From DASYAE01 sp036501535 (GTDB lineage Bacteria; Actinomycetota; Actinomycetes; Streptomycetales; Catenulisporaceae): a stretch of 64,000 nucleotides of DNA. A program made the position numbers and the translations under genes. Numbering within the stretch: position 1 is the first letter of the stretch; each line of letters starts with the position of its first letter. Where the stretch lies: assembly GCA_036501535.1 (NCBI GenBank), contig DASYAE010000237.1:62001-126000 (forward strand), given 5' to 3'. This document shows positions 1 through 8,689 of the stretch, piece by piece. Under the pieces are notes generated by a model. The model ran no database searches, was not told the DNA's origin, and saw only the letters and a program-made list of their open reading frames with translations.

Positions 1-234
1 CCCGAGTTCGCCCGGCAGCTGCTCGAGGATCCGGACACCGCGCTGGCCGGATACGTGCTCAGCGAGGTGCAGCTCCTGCTGCTGCGCAGCCTCGACGCGT
101 CGGACCTGGAGAAGCTGACCCCGGACAACCTCGAGGAGTTCTTCGCCGTGGACTCCGCCGTGTACACCCCCGAGGACGCGCGGATGGTCCAGCAGGGCTA
201 TGAGATGTACGACGAAGAAGACCTCGAAGAGTAG
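1..234 (+). CDS. Possible RiPP precursor, C-terminal part (5' end outside window)
   Basis: Frame 1 is open from the window edge to TAG at 232-234 and encodes at least 77 residues. The visible part starts PEFARQLLEDPDTALAGY, then a Leu-rich stretch and an acidic Tyr-containing tail ending YDEEDLEE. The F-x(4)-L-x-DP-x-x-ALAGY pattern is what I know from the leaders of short actinobacterial precursors of the NHLP/LigA-like type. The tail has four Tyr and no Cys, Ser-rich or Thr-rich core. The radical SAM gene starts 13 bases downstream, so the two are probably co-transcribed. RiPP precursor is an inference from leader resemblance and context; it could instead be a small helper protein. The start is not visible. 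Confidence 0.55.
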   Translation, partial: PEFARQLLEDPDTALAGYVLSEVQLLLLRSLDASDLEKLTPDNLEEFFAVDSAVYTPEDARMVQQGYEMYDEEDLEE

Positions 235-246
235 CGGGCCGACGCG

Positions 247-1188
247 ATGAAAGCGCTGAGCATCCACCTTACCGACGTGTGCAACAGCAAGTGTACGTTC
301 TGCATCGTCGACTCGCCGTACATGAAGCAGGACACGATTATGCGCCGCCGGGTGTCCCGGTTCCTGCGGGAGCACGCGGGCCGGGACTACGAGGCGGTGA
401 GCCTGCACGGCGGTGAGGCCACGGTCCGCCGGGACTTCCTGGAGATCCTGGACGAGATCCGCGAGCTCGGCTACCCGACGGTGTTCCTCATGACCAACGC
501 CCGCAAGTTCGCCCGGATGGACTACGCCCGCACGGTCGTGGACAAGGGAGTCAGCCTGTTCATCGTCTCGATGCACGGCGCCGTCGCCGCGACGCAGGAC
601 CGCATCAGTCTCGCGCCGGGCTCGTTCGACCAGGCGGTGCAGGGCATCCGGAACATCAAGGAACTGGGCGCCACGGTGCGCACCAACTCGGTGGTCTGCA
701 AGGACAACTACACCGAGCTGCCGGACATCGTCGACCTCTGCCTCGACCTCGGCGCCGACCAGATCACCATCTCGGCCCTGCACACCTCGGGCACCGCCCT
801 GCGCAACTTCGCGGAGGTCACCCCGCGCTACGACGAGATCCGGCCCTATGTGCTCGAGGCCTGCGAGCGGGCGCTGCGCCGCGGCACGCGGCTGCTCCTG
901 GAGGGCTTCCCGCAGTGCACGGTGCCCGGATACGAGCAGCACCTGGTCGATTGGGAGCACAACAGGTACAAGGTCCTCTACCGCAACTTCGTGATGGACG
1001 ACTACGAGGGCCACATGGACGACTTCTCCCGGGTCAAGGACGCGCGGTGCGGCGGCTGCGTGTTCGACAAGGTCTGCGGCGGGGTCTACAAGGAGTACGC
1101 CGAGCTGATCGGCTGGGACGAGTTCCACCCGATCGTCCAAGCCCCGGTCGTCCAAGCCCCGGCCGGCCACTCCCCGGCGGCGGCCTGA
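247..1188 (+). CDS. Radical SAM enzyme, copy 1
   Basis: Radical SAM protein of 313 aa. The CxxxCxxC cluster motif is C12, C16, C19, in VCNSKCTFC. The GGE motif is at 55-57 but is followed by Ala, not the usual Pro. Four further Cys (C224 in EGFPQC, then C268, C271 and C277 as CxxCx5C) can ligate one auxiliary [4Fe-4S] cluster in a short twitch/SPASM-like domain. It is a close paralogue of the protein at 5851-6759, with nearly the same length and the same Cys spacing. The family is known for radical peptide or small-molecule modification; the substrate here is unknown. The position after a precursor-like gene suggests peptide modification. A TPR-like gene follows after four bases. The last 15 residues are Ala/Pro-rich and absent from copy 2. 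Confidence 0.9.
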   Translation: MKALSIHLTDVCNSKCTFCIVDSPYMKQDTIMRRRVSRFLREHAGRDYEAVSLHGGEATVRRDFLEILDEIRELGYPTVFLMTNARKFARMDYARTVVDKGVSLFIVSMHGAVAATQDRISLAPGSFDQAVQGIRNIKELGATVRTNSVVCKDNYTELPDIVDLCLDLGADQITISALHTSGTALRNFAEVTPRYDEIRPYVLEACERALRRGTRLLLEGFPQCTVPGYEQHLVDWEHNRYKVLYRNFVMDDYEGHMDDFSRVKDARCGGCVFDKVCGGVYKEYAELIGWDEFHPIVQAPVVQAPAGHSPAAA

Positions 1189-1192
1189 GCCC

Positions 1193-1906
1193 ATGACCGA
1201 GCCCGCGACCGAGCCCACGACAGCGCCCATGCTGCCCATCACCCGCGCCGACGAGGAGCTCTTCAGCACCGTGACCGTGGCCGTCCGGCTCGGGCGCGCC
1301 GACGCGATCGTCGAGCGCCTGGCCGCCCGCTACGAGGAGGAGTGGGACAACCCGCTGGCCGGGTTCCCCTACGCGCTCTCGATGATCGCCGCGTTCCAGT
1401 CCACCGATCCGGAGCTGCGGGAACGGCTCAACTACCCGGAAGTGGTCGAGACCCTCAACGACCTGCTCTACAACCAGCCCGACCACTGGCTCGGCCGGTA
1501 CCTGCGGATCCACGCCCGCACGCTGCTCCCGGTGAACCCCCGCGAATACCGCGCCTTCATCGCCGCCGAGCGGGAGAAGGCGACCGAGGACGCCGAGCAG
1601 CTGATCGAGCGGCAGAGCCGTACCGCCTGGCAACCGTATTTCGCCTGCTCGTACCTCGCGGCGGCCCGGCTGGCGTGGGAGACGACCAAGGACCCGGACA
1701 AGGTGGCCGAGCTGGTGAAGCAGGCCACGGCCCGGCCCGGCGCCCCGGTCCCCTTCCCCTCGCTGGGCAGCATCCTGTGCGAGGTCTTCCTCTGGTACCG
1801 CAACGAGGCCGGCCTGCCGGATCAGGACGCTGTCGCCGAGACGATGGGCGCCCTCTTCCCCGACCAGCCGGCGGTGCGGCTCGCCCGGGGGGTCCGGTCG
1901 CCGTGA
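1193..1906 (+). CDS. TPR-like helical protein (PDHWL family), copy 1
   Basis: All-helical protein of 237 aa without signal peptide or membrane segment. It matches two others in the window (6763-7446 and the N-terminal half of 10771-11898). Shared landmarks are an N-terminal DEELF segment followed by a LGRAD-type segment, PDHWL followed by Y-x-R, QPYF near the middle and a PFPSLGSILCE-type segment near the end. The spacing suggests degenerate tetratricopeptide helices, hence a scaffold or substrate-recognition role, but no function can be assigned. It lies between a radical SAM gene and a GT-B-like gene in both cassettes, which points to one complex. Its stop overlaps the next start (GTGA). 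Confidence 0.8.
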   Translation: MTEPATEPTTAPMLPITRADEELFSTVTVAVRLGRADAIVERLAARYEEEWDNPLAGFPYALSMIAAFQSTDPELRERLNYPEVVETLNDLLYNQPDHWLGRYLRIHARTLLPVNPREYRAFIAAEREKATEDAEQLIERQSRTAWQPYFACSYLAAARLAWETTKDPDKVAELVKQATARPGAPVPFPSLGSILCEVFLWYRNEAGLPDQDAVAETMGALFPDQPAVRLARGVRSP

Positions 1907-3171
1907 GCCCCGGGCCGCGCACCGTCCTGTTCATCGTGACCAGCTTCTGGGCGTACGGCGAGCTGGCGATCGCCGCCGAGTTCGCCGGGCGGATGGCCGG
2001 CACCGGGTTCCGGCCGCTGTTCCTCGTCCCGCCCACGCACCGGGCCCAGGTCGTCGCGGCCGGCCTGGACCACCGGGTGCTGATCCCCGGCGCCGGGAAG
2101 GTGAACCGGATCCAGCTGCACGACATCCGGCACGTGGACCGGCCCGCGCTGGTGGTGCTCGCCGACTTCATGAACTTCGACTTCTGCGACCGCCACTACG
2201 GGCTGCGCCGGGCCGACCTGTCCGTCCTCGACTGCCCGATCGGGACGTTCGACGACTTCGCCTGGGGACGCCCGGGCGCGTGGATGGACACGTACGGGTT
2301 CCGGGCCAAGTACGAGCACGACATCTCGCTCGACGGGCTCTCCTTCCGGCTGCGGCCGTGCCCGCTCAACAACCCGCTCGACGAGACCGCCGGACCGGAC
2401 GTCCACCCCTACCCGCTCCTGGAGAGCGTCGCGGACGTCGGCACCGAGCAACGAGCGGCGGTGCGGCGCGAGCTCGGCCTGGCGAAGGACCGGCCGGTCG
2501 TGCTGGTGACCGGCGCGGCCTGGCAGCGGATGCACGCCGCCTACCCGCTGGTCACACCATTCGTCGAGGCGTGCCACGCGATGCTGGAAAGACTGCTGTC
2601 GAGGCTGCTCAAGCACGCGGACGTGCTGGCGGTCGGACCGCAGCTGGTGTTCCGCGACCGCACCCCCGAGGGCTTCTACGCGCTCGGCGCGGTGGAGCCG
2701 GAGCGGTTCCGCCTCCTGCTCCAGGCCGTCGACCTGCACCTGTCCAGCAACATCATCTCGGTCAGCCTCCACCGCACGGCGCTGAACGGGATCGCGTCGG
2801 TGGCCTTGGTGAGCTCGCTGCACAAACGCTCCGGGCGGCTGCGGTGGGAGCTGCCCGGCGTCCCGCAAGCTGCGCCGGCGCTGACCGAATTCGCGCAGCG
2901 GGTGGTGGACGGCGTCGACTATCTGTATCCGTACCGGATGTTCCCGGTCGGCTGGCACCACTTCCTGCGCTCGCTGTTGGTCGGCAACCCGTTCGGCGAC
3001 GTGGTCCCGCAGGTCGAGCTGTTTGACGAGGAGGCCGCGGTGGCCTCGATCGTGCCGCTGCTCACCGCGGGCCCGGAACGCGACCGGCTCTCCCGCGCCC
3101 GCGAGACGTACCTCGAGGCTCTGCGCAAGCTGCCCGAGCCGGAAACCATCCTGCACGAGGTGGCCACGTGA
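1903..3171 (+). CDS. GT-B fold glycosyltransferase-like protein 1
   Basis: The protein has 422 aa from the GTG that overlaps the preceding TGA; the open frame extends upstream but only inside the previous gene. The N-terminus (TVLFIVTSFWAYGELAIAAE) looks like the first Rossmann strand and helix of a MurG-like GT-B enzyme. The C-terminal half carries the family signature YPYRMFPVGWHHFL, seen also in the genes at 3171 and 7443. This copy is the most divergent of the three: it lacks the DFYGG motif of the other two and has its own FRLRPCPLNNPLDE segment. A sugar-nucleotide transferase role is inferred from fold resemblance only. The group could have been recruited for another transfer reaction on the peptide. 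Confidence 0.75.
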   Translation: MSPGPRTVLFIVTSFWAYGELAIAAEFAGRMAGTGFRPLFLVPPTHRAQVVAAGLDHRVLIPGAGKVNRIQLHDIRHVDRPALVVLADFMNFDFCDRHYGLRRADLSVLDCPIGTFDDFAWGRPGAWMDTYGFRAKYEHDISLDGLSFRLRPCPLNNPLDETAGPDVHPYPLLESVADVGTEQRAAVRRELGLAKDRPVVLVTGAAWQRMHAAYPLVTPFVEACHAMLERLLSRLLKHADVLAVGPQLVFRDRTPEGFYALGAVEPERFRLLLQAVDLHLSSNIISVSLHRTALNGIASVALVSSLHKRSGRLRWELPGVPQAAPALTEFAQRVVDGVDYLYPYRMFPVGWHHFLRSLLVGNPFGDVVPQVELFDEEAAVASIVPLLTAGPERDRLSRARETYLEALRKLPEPETILHEVAT

Positions 3172-4391
3172 TGAGACTGCTGTTCCTCGCTCCCAGCCGG
3201 CTCTCCCGGGGGGACGCCGTCGTGGCCGCCGACCTGGCCCGCGCCCTGCCCCGGTCCCGGTTCCAGGTCGGGTTCGCGGCCGCGGCCGAGGCGGTCGTGC
3301 ACCTGCACGATCTCGGGATGCCGACGCTGCCGTTGGACGGTTCTGCGCCGGCCGACAACCTCGGCGTCCTCGACCGCATCGTCCGGGGCTTCAAACCGGA
3401 CTGCCTGGTAGCCGCGGATGCGTTCGCCGTGCACCAGTCGCGCGAGTGGACCGGCCTCACCATCGAGACGCTGCGCGAGCGGTACGGCCGCCCGGTGGCG
3501 AGCCTCGACCGCCTCGGCTGGCAGGCGACCGACTACACGGCCGACTTCTACGGCGGCGAGCGGGTGCAGCTGCCGCGGCTGCTGGACGACTGCGACGCGG
3601 TGGTCCGCACCAGCCCGCCGTTCCCGCCCGAACCCGGCCCGTCGGGCGTCGCGCCGGCCGCGCTGCACCCCGGCGGTCTGCGCGACGGCGGACGGCGGAC
3701 GGCGGCGGCCGCCGACGCAGAGGACCGTTCCCACGCGGCAGGCCGGCCGACGGTGTTCCTGGTCAACGCACCGTGGGAGTACCGCAACCAGGCCCGCTCG
3801 CTGCCCGTCGCGCAACTGGTCGACGCGCTGCCGAGAGTCGTGCACAGCCACCTCGCGGCGCTCGGCCGCCCGCTGGAGGTGCTGCACGTCGGACCGCGCG
3901 CGTGGCGCTTCGCGACCGCGGACCGGATCGAGTACCGGCACTTCAGCCGGCTACCGTACGCGATGTTCCACGAGCGGTTGGCGTCGGCGGACCTGTTCCT
4001 GACCACGAACGTGCTCTCGGCGACCCTGGCCCAGGCGGTCCTGGCCGGGATCCCGGCCCTGGTGCTGCACAACCACGAGCGGATCGACCCGGGGGAGTTC
4101 CCGGACTGGACTGCCGCCGCTGCACCGCTGCTGCGCACCGCCCACCCGTTCCACGTGGCGCCGCTGGGCTGGCACGACCTGCTCGAACCGCTGCTGTCCG
4201 GCAACTGCTACCGGGACTGCTTCGCCGAGGCAGGGCTCTTCGACCGACCGGCGGTGCTGGGGGCGCTGGCCGGCCTGCTGGACGACGAGCCGGCGCGCAC
4301 CCGCCTGCGGCAGCGCCAGCAGGACTTCAGCGGCCTGCTGGCCGAGCTGCCCACGATCGGCGACTCGCTCCGGGCGGTGGTGGCCCGGTGA
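3171..4391 (+). CDS. GT-B fold glycosyltransferase-like protein 2
   Basis: The protein has 406 aa from ATG 3171, which overlaps the previous stop as TGATG; GTG 3168 is an alternative start. It is a clear paralogue of the protein at 7443-8675. Both start with LLFL- or VLFL-type strands and share PDCLVAADAF, a LRERYG segment, ADFYGGE and the C-terminal YPYR-x-x-P-x-GWHDLL motif followed by a N-x-Y-x-DCF segment. Residues 160-190 are a low-complexity Ala/Asp/Arg linker between the two presumed Rossmann domains. There is no signal peptide, so it is cytosolic. The donor and acceptor are unknown. Two adjacent GT-B-like genes in cassette 1 against one in cassette 2 suggest a further local duplication. 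Confidence 0.75.
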   Translation: MRLLFLAPSRLSRGDAVVAADLARALPRSRFQVGFAAAAEAVVHLHDLGMPTLPLDGSAPADNLGVLDRIVRGFKPDCLVAADAFAVHQSREWTGLTIETLRERYGRPVASLDRLGWQATDYTADFYGGERVQLPRLLDDCDAVVRTSPPFPPEPGPSGVAPAALHPGGLRDGGRRTAAAADAEDRSHAAGRPTVFLVNAPWEYRNQARSLPVAQLVDALPRVVHSHLAALGRPLEVLHVGPRAWRFATADRIEYRHFSRLPYAMFHERLASADLFLTTNVLSATLAQAVLAGIPALVLHNHERIDPGEFPDWTAAAAPLLRTAHPFHVAPLGWHDLLEPLLSGNCYRDCFAEAGLFDRPAVLGALAGLLDDEPARTRLRQRQQDFSGLLAELPTIGDSLRAVVAR

Positions 4392-5854
4392 CCGCGCCCG
4401 CGCCCCTGCTGCACGAGACCGTCAGCGCGCTGGCCGACCGGCGGCTGACCGGCCGGCGCTGGATCGACCCGGCGGTCGAGCAGCGGTTCCACGCCACCAT
4501 GCGCAACGACTTCCTCACTCCCCGCGGGACCGCCTACAAGTGGCAGGAGATCACCGCGAGCCTCGACCGATCGGTCGTCGGCGGCGGGGTGCCGACGGTC
4601 GTCCCGGTCCGGTACCGGTGGCACCGCGTCGACGCCCGCACCGGCACCCCGGCCGGCGCCGGGAAACGGCGGGAGTGGACGTTCGCCCGCGGGCAGAGCT
4701 TCGGCTCAGTGCTCTTCCACACCGACGCGGAGGGCGCCGTGCCGGCGGTCGCGGAGCCGGATTCTGCGGGGCTTCCCCCGTCCACCCTGGACATCGCCTA
4801 CCCGCAACTGCCCAAGTCGCCGGCGGTCGACCTGCTGCTCATGCTGAGCTGGGACGTCGTCACCGTCGAGATGATGTGCACCCATCTGAGCACCACGCCG
4901 GAGCTGCGGGACGTCGGCGGCCGCGCGGAGCTGGAGCGGGTCTCGGGGACCTGGGCACAGCTGAAGTTCTCGGACCCGGGGGCGACCGCGGAGTTCCGCA
5001 ACGCGAACGCGACCGCCCAGCACCTGGGCTACGGGCGCTTCGCCGGCCGGCCTTCCGCGGTCTACTCGTCGCGCTGCCTAGACTGCGTGCTCGATGTGCG
5101 GCTCGGCCCGGTGACCGAGCGGGGCCGCTCGTCCTACTGGGCCACGGTGCAGGTCGACGTGGAGACCGGGGACCTGCTGTCCGCGGAGATGACCGAGATG
5201 ATCATCGCGACGCTGACCGGACCGGACGGACGGCGCGTCCCGGTCCAGAAGCGGCGGATCGTGCGGATGTGGGCCGACACCGGTGTGGCGGAGGAGGAGG
5301 CCGAACCGCGGCCCGCGGATCCGCTCCCGCGCACGATCGGCGAGGTGGTCGCGGCCGATCCGGCCGCGCCGGCCAAGGCGATCCGCCTCGCCGGACGCGT
5401 CGCCGAACACCTGGCCTGGCAGGCCACGTCGCTGGGACACCTCCCGCAGGGGATGTCGGAGGTGGCCCTGATGGGCTTCCACAGCGTGGTGGGCGCGGAT
5501 CTGCCCGACACCGTCCGGCAGGTCGAGTCGTTGCAGGCGGCGCTGCGGGCGGTCGCCGACGGCGAGCCCGGGGCGCAGGAGGCGCTGCGGAAGGCGCTGC
5601 CGGAGCACCGCGGCCGCATCGAGGGGCTGCTCGCCTTCGGCCAGCTCGCGGCCGACGAGGCCACCCGTGTTCCGAGCCTGGACTCGCACTACCGGGACGA
5701 GTCGCGCGGCCGCCTCGACGCCGTCGGCGCGGCCCTCAGCGAACTGCTGGCGCTGCTCGGCCGACTGGAGCGGCCCGGGCGGCCAGTCGGTCCGGCGCCG
5801 TCCGCCGGCATCGACCACTGCGCGACCGACCGAGATCCCGAGGGGCAGCCATGA
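4388..5854 (+). CDS. Unknown two-domain protein of the radical SAM locus
   Basis: The protein has 488 aa, starting at a GTG that overlaps the previous stop. I do not recognise the N-terminal domain (about 1-310), which is beta-rich. It contains TPRGTAYKWQEI, repeated WTFARGQSFGSVLF-type strands and a CxxC pair in SSRCLDCVLDV, a possible metal site. After an acidic Pro-rich linker, residues 330-470 are helical. They resemble the C-terminal part of the protein at 10771-11898: a block of ADG or AGD, an IEG-L segment, an SLD or SLS segment, then a Leu-rich final helix. No signal peptide is visible. The start of radical SAM copy 2 overlaps its stop (ATGA), so it is translationally coupled. It may bridge enzyme and TPR scaffold. 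Confidence 0.7.
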   Translation: MTAPAPLLHETVSALADRRLTGRRWIDPAVEQRFHATMRNDFLTPRGTAYKWQEITASLDRSVVGGGVPTVVPVRYRWHRVDARTGTPAGAGKRREWTFARGQSFGSVLFHTDAEGAVPAVAEPDSAGLPPSTLDIAYPQLPKSPAVDLLLMLSWDVVTVEMMCTHLSTTPELRDVGGRAELERVSGTWAQLKFSDPGATAEFRNANATAQHLGYGRFAGRPSAVYSSRCLDCVLDVRLGPVTERGRSSYWATVQVDVETGDLLSAEMTEMIIATLTGPDGRRVPVQKRRIVRMWADTGVAEEEAEPRPADPLPRTIGEVVAADPAAPAKAIRLAGRVAEHLAWQATSLGHLPQGMSEVALMGFHSVVGADLPDTVRQVESLQAALRAVADGEPGAQEALRKALPEHRGRIEGLLAFGQLAADEATRVPSLDSHYRDESRGRLDAVGAALSELLALLGRLERPGRPVGPAPSAGIDHCATDRDPEGQP

Positions 5855-6759
5855 AGGCGTTGAGCGTCCATCTGACCGACATCTGCAACAGCAAGTGCTC
5901 CTTCTGCATCGTCGACTCTCCGTACGTCACGGACGACTCGATCTCCCGCAAGCGCGTGTCCCGGTTCCTGCGCGAGAACGCGGACAAGGGTTTCGAGGCG
6001 GTCAACATCCACGGCGGCGAGCCCACCATCCGGCGCGACTTCCTGGAGATCCTGGACGAGATCAGGGAACTGGGCTACCCCACGGTGCTGCTCCAGACCA
6101 ACGGCCGCAAGCTCGCTCACATGAACTACGCCCGCACCGTCGTGGACAAGGGCGTCGGCCTGTTCATCGTGTCGATGCACGGAGCCAGGGGCCTGACCCA
6201 GGACCGGATCAGCAAGTCGCTCGGCTCGTTCGACCAGGCGGTCAGGGGCATCCGCAACGTCAAGGAGCTGGGGGTGAGGATCCGGACCAACTCGGTGGTG
6301 TGCCGGGACAACTTCACCGAGCTGCCGGACATCGCCGACCTGTGCATGGACCTGGGCGCCGACCACGTCAACATCTCGGCCCTGCACACCGCCGGCACCG
6401 CTCTGCGCAACTTCGAGGAGGTCACCCCGCGCTACGACGAGATCCAGCCGTACGTGCTGGAAGCGGTGGACCGCGCGGTCCGCCGGGAGCGGGTGATCAC
6501 CCTGGAGGGCTTCCCATACTGCGCCATCCCCGGGTACGAGAAGTACATGATCGACTGGGCGGCGAACCAGTTCAAGATGCTGTACCGGACCTTCGTGTTC
6601 GAAGACTACGAGAACTACATGGACGCGAACTCGCGGGTGAAGGACGAGCGCTGCGGCCAGTGCGCGCACAACGACAAGTGCGGCGGCGTCTACAAGGAAT
6701 ACGCCGAGCTGATCGGCTGGGACGAGTTCCACCCGGTGACCCCCGTCGCGACGGCGTGA
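5851..6759 (+). CDS. Radical SAM enzyme, copy 2
   Basis: The protein has 302 aa from ATG 5851, overlapping the preceding stop; the open frame extends upstream only inside the previous gene. C12, C16 and C19 form CxxxCxxC; GGEP is at 55-58 and TNG follows in strand 3, both canonical. Auxiliary-cluster ligands are at the same positions as copy 1: C224 (EGFPYC), C268, C271 and C277. The two copies are identical over long stretches, for example FLEILDEIRELGYPTV and ARTVVDKGV, so this is a recent tandem duplication with divergence in the substrate-facing segments. No precursor gene precedes this copy. It may act on the precursor upstream of copy 1 or on its product. A TPR-like gene follows after three bases. 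Confidence 0.9.
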   Translation: MKALSVHLTDICNSKCSFCIVDSPYVTDDSISRKRVSRFLRENADKGFEAVNIHGGEPTIRRDFLEILDEIRELGYPTVLLQTNGRKLAHMNYARTVVDKGVGLFIVSMHGARGLTQDRISKSLGSFDQAVRGIRNVKELGVRIRTNSVVCRDNFTELPDIADLCMDLGADHVNISALHTAGTALRNFEEVTPRYDEIQPYVLEAVDRAVRRERVITLEGFPYCAIPGYEKYMIDWAANQFKMLYRTFVFEDYENYMDANSRVKDERCGQCAHNDKCGGVYKEYAELIGWDEFHPVTPVATA

Positions 6760-6762
6760 CCC

Positions 6763-7446
6763 GTGCGCCTGATCACCGCGACCGACGACGAGCTGTACGG
6801 GCTGGCCAGCGCGGCGGGCAAGCTCGGCCGGTCGGACAAGCTGCTGGCCCGGCTCGCCGCCGCGCGGCGGGCCGATCCGGCGGACGCCGAGGCGGCCGGC
6901 CGGCACGCGCTGGCCCTGATGGCCGTGCTGCCCAGCCTCGGCGCCGGGGGAGCCGCGCACGTCCGGTTCACCGGCACCATCGACGCGTTCGGGGACGTCC
7001 TGGCGCTCGAACCAGACCACTGGCTCGCTTGCTACAGCCGGGCCCGGCTGCGGACCCTGATCCCCAGCACCTACGGCGCCTACTCGGTCGACATGTCCGC
7101 CGGACTCGGGCACGCCCGCGAGGATCTGGACCACCTCTTCGCCGCGCAGGCGGAACACGCCGGGCAGCCGTACTTCGTCAGCACCCACGCGCTGGCGGCG
7201 GTGGTCGACCACCTGGGCGGTTCCCCGGCTCCGGCCGTCCGGCCGGCCCTGCTCGACGCGCTGGCCGCCTGCCCGCGGGTCCCGGTCCGCTTCCCGGCGC
7301 TGGGCGCGATCCTGTGCGAACCGCTGGCCACGCTGTATGCCGCGGCGCAGGGCGCGGAACGGCACGCGATCGGCGAGGTGATGTCAGCGCTCTACGGCGA
7401 CCAGCCGGCCGTGGCGGCTGTGCGCCGACAGCCGGTGCGGCGGTGA
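6763..7446 (+). CDS. TPR-like helical protein (PDHWL family), copy 2
   Basis: The helical protein has 227 aa with a GTG start. It opens RLITATDDELYGLASAAGKLGRSDKLL, closely similar in its first 30 residues to the protein at 10771-11898. PDHWL is near residue 85, QPYF near 135 and RFPALGAILCE near 175, the same landmarks as copy 1. There is no catalytic signature, signal peptide or membrane helix. It occupies the same slot between radical SAM and GT-B-like genes as copy 1, so a partner role in the modification complex is inferred. The stop overlaps the GT-B-like start by four bases. Confidence 0.8.
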   Translation: MRLITATDDELYGLASAAGKLGRSDKLLARLAAARRADPADAEAAGRHALALMAVLPSLGAGGAAHVRFTGTIDAFGDVLALEPDHWLACYSRARLRTLIPSTYGAYSVDMSAGLGHAREDLDHLFAAQAEHAGQPYFVSTHALAAVVDHLGGSPAPAVRPALLDALAACPRVPVRFPALGAILCEPLATLYAAAQGAERHAIGEVMSALYGDQPAVAAVRRQPVRR

Positions 7447-8675
7447 CGGCGATGGGTCGACGACGAGTGCTGTTTCTCGGGCTGGGCCACCTGTCCAATG
7501 GAGATGTCAGCATCGCAGCGGACTTCGCCCGGCAGTTGCCGCCGGACCGGTTCGAGGTCAGGTTCCTCACGGCCGCCGCGGTCGCGCCGCACGTCCGGGA
7601 CACCGGCCTGACCGCATACCCGCTGGGGAGCCAGAATCCGCAGCGCAACGTGAAGACCTTCGACCGGCTGGTCACCGAGTTCCGCCCCGACCTGCTCGTC
7701 GCGGCCGACGCGTTCACGCTGGAGTACTCCACCGGCTGGTCGGGCCTGAGCATGAACCTGCTGCGCGAGCGCTACGACATCGCGCTGGCCAGCTTCGACC
7801 AGTACGACTATCCGGCCGCCGACTACGTGGTCGACTTCTACGGCGGCCACCGGACGCTGTTCCCGAGGCTGCTGGACGCGTGCGACCTGCTGATCCGCAA
7901 CAGTCCGCTGAATCGCCCGGTGCCCGGCGAGCCGGGCGTGATCGTGACCCGGATGAGGTGCGGCGGCTCGTCGCCCCTGCCGGTCGCCCGGCGCGGCTCC
8001 GACCCGCCGACGGTCTTCGTGACCAACTCGCGCTGGGAGTACCTCAACGTCGTGCGCTCGCCGGAGATGGCGCAGCTGATGCACGCGATGCCCCGGATCG
8101 TGCACAGCCACCTCGCCGCCCTGGACCGGCCGCTGCGCGTGGTCCACGTCGGCCCGGCCGGATGGGACTTCCCGGTGTCCCCGCGGATCGACTACCGCCA
8201 CGTGCCCAACATGGCGGCGCCCGACTTCCACGCGCAGCTGGCCGGCGCCGATCTCTTCATCACCGGCAACGCCGTGTCGGTGACGCTGACGCAGGCGGTG
8301 CTCGCCGGAGTCCCGTCCCTGCTGCTCGGCAATCGCAAGGTGCTCGACGTCGCCCGACTGGTCGACAGCGGGTCGGCGCCGACCTGGCTGATGGAGGCGG
8401 CGCCCGGCCTGACCGCCGCCTACCCGTACCGGGTCTACCCGTGGGGCTGGCACGACTTCCTCGCGCCGGTGCTGTCGGACAACCCTTATACGGACTGCTT
8501 CCTGTCCGCCGGCGTGTTCGAGCGTCGCAGAGTCCTGCGGGCGATCACCGAGCTGCTGGACGACGCGACCGTCCGGACCCGCCTCGCCGAGCGACAGGCC
8601 GCCCTTCTGCACAGCCTCGACCAACTGCCGCCGGCGGGCGACGCGCTCGACGCCGCGAAGATCGCCGCCCGGTGA
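7443..8675 (+). CDS. GT-B fold glycosyltransferase-like protein 3
   Basis: The protein has 410 aa from the GTG overlapping the previous TGA; ATG 7452 is an alternative three codons later. It shares with the protein at 3171-4391 the RRVLFLGLGHL-type first strand, PDLLVAADAF, a LRERYD segment, VDFYGG and the C-terminal YPYRVYPWGWHDFL plus N-P-Y-x-DCF motif. This is the GT-B-like member of the duplicated cassette. The enzyme is cytosolic, and its activity is inferred only from the fold. A P450 gene with its own ribosome-binding site follows after 14 bases. Confidence 0.75.
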   Translation: MTAMGRRRVLFLGLGHLSNGDVSIAADFARQLPPDRFEVRFLTAAAVAPHVRDTGLTAYPLGSQNPQRNVKTFDRLVTEFRPDLLVAADAFTLEYSTGWSGLSMNLLRERYDIALASFDQYDYPAADYVVDFYGGHRTLFPRLLDACDLLIRNSPLNRPVPGEPGVIVTRMRCGGSSPLPVARRGSDPPTVFVTNSRWEYLNVVRSPEMAQLMHAMPRIVHSHLAALDRPLRVVHVGPAGWDFPVSPRIDYRHVPNMAAPDFHAQLAGADLFITGNAVSVTLTQAVLAGVPSLLLGNRKVLDVARLVDSGSAPTWLMEAAPGLTAAYPYRVYPWGWHDFLAPVLSDNPYTDCFLSAGVFERRRVLRAITELLDDATVRTRLAERQAALLHSLDQLPPAGDALDAAKIAAR

Positions 8676-8689
8676 CGAAGGGAGCCGCC

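Noticed and set aside
1822..3156. Long minus-strand open frame opposite the GT-B-like gene
   Set aside because: It is the mirror of a well-supported gene in high-GC DNA; its composition is Arg/Gly/Asp/Val-rich without domains or ribosome-binding site.
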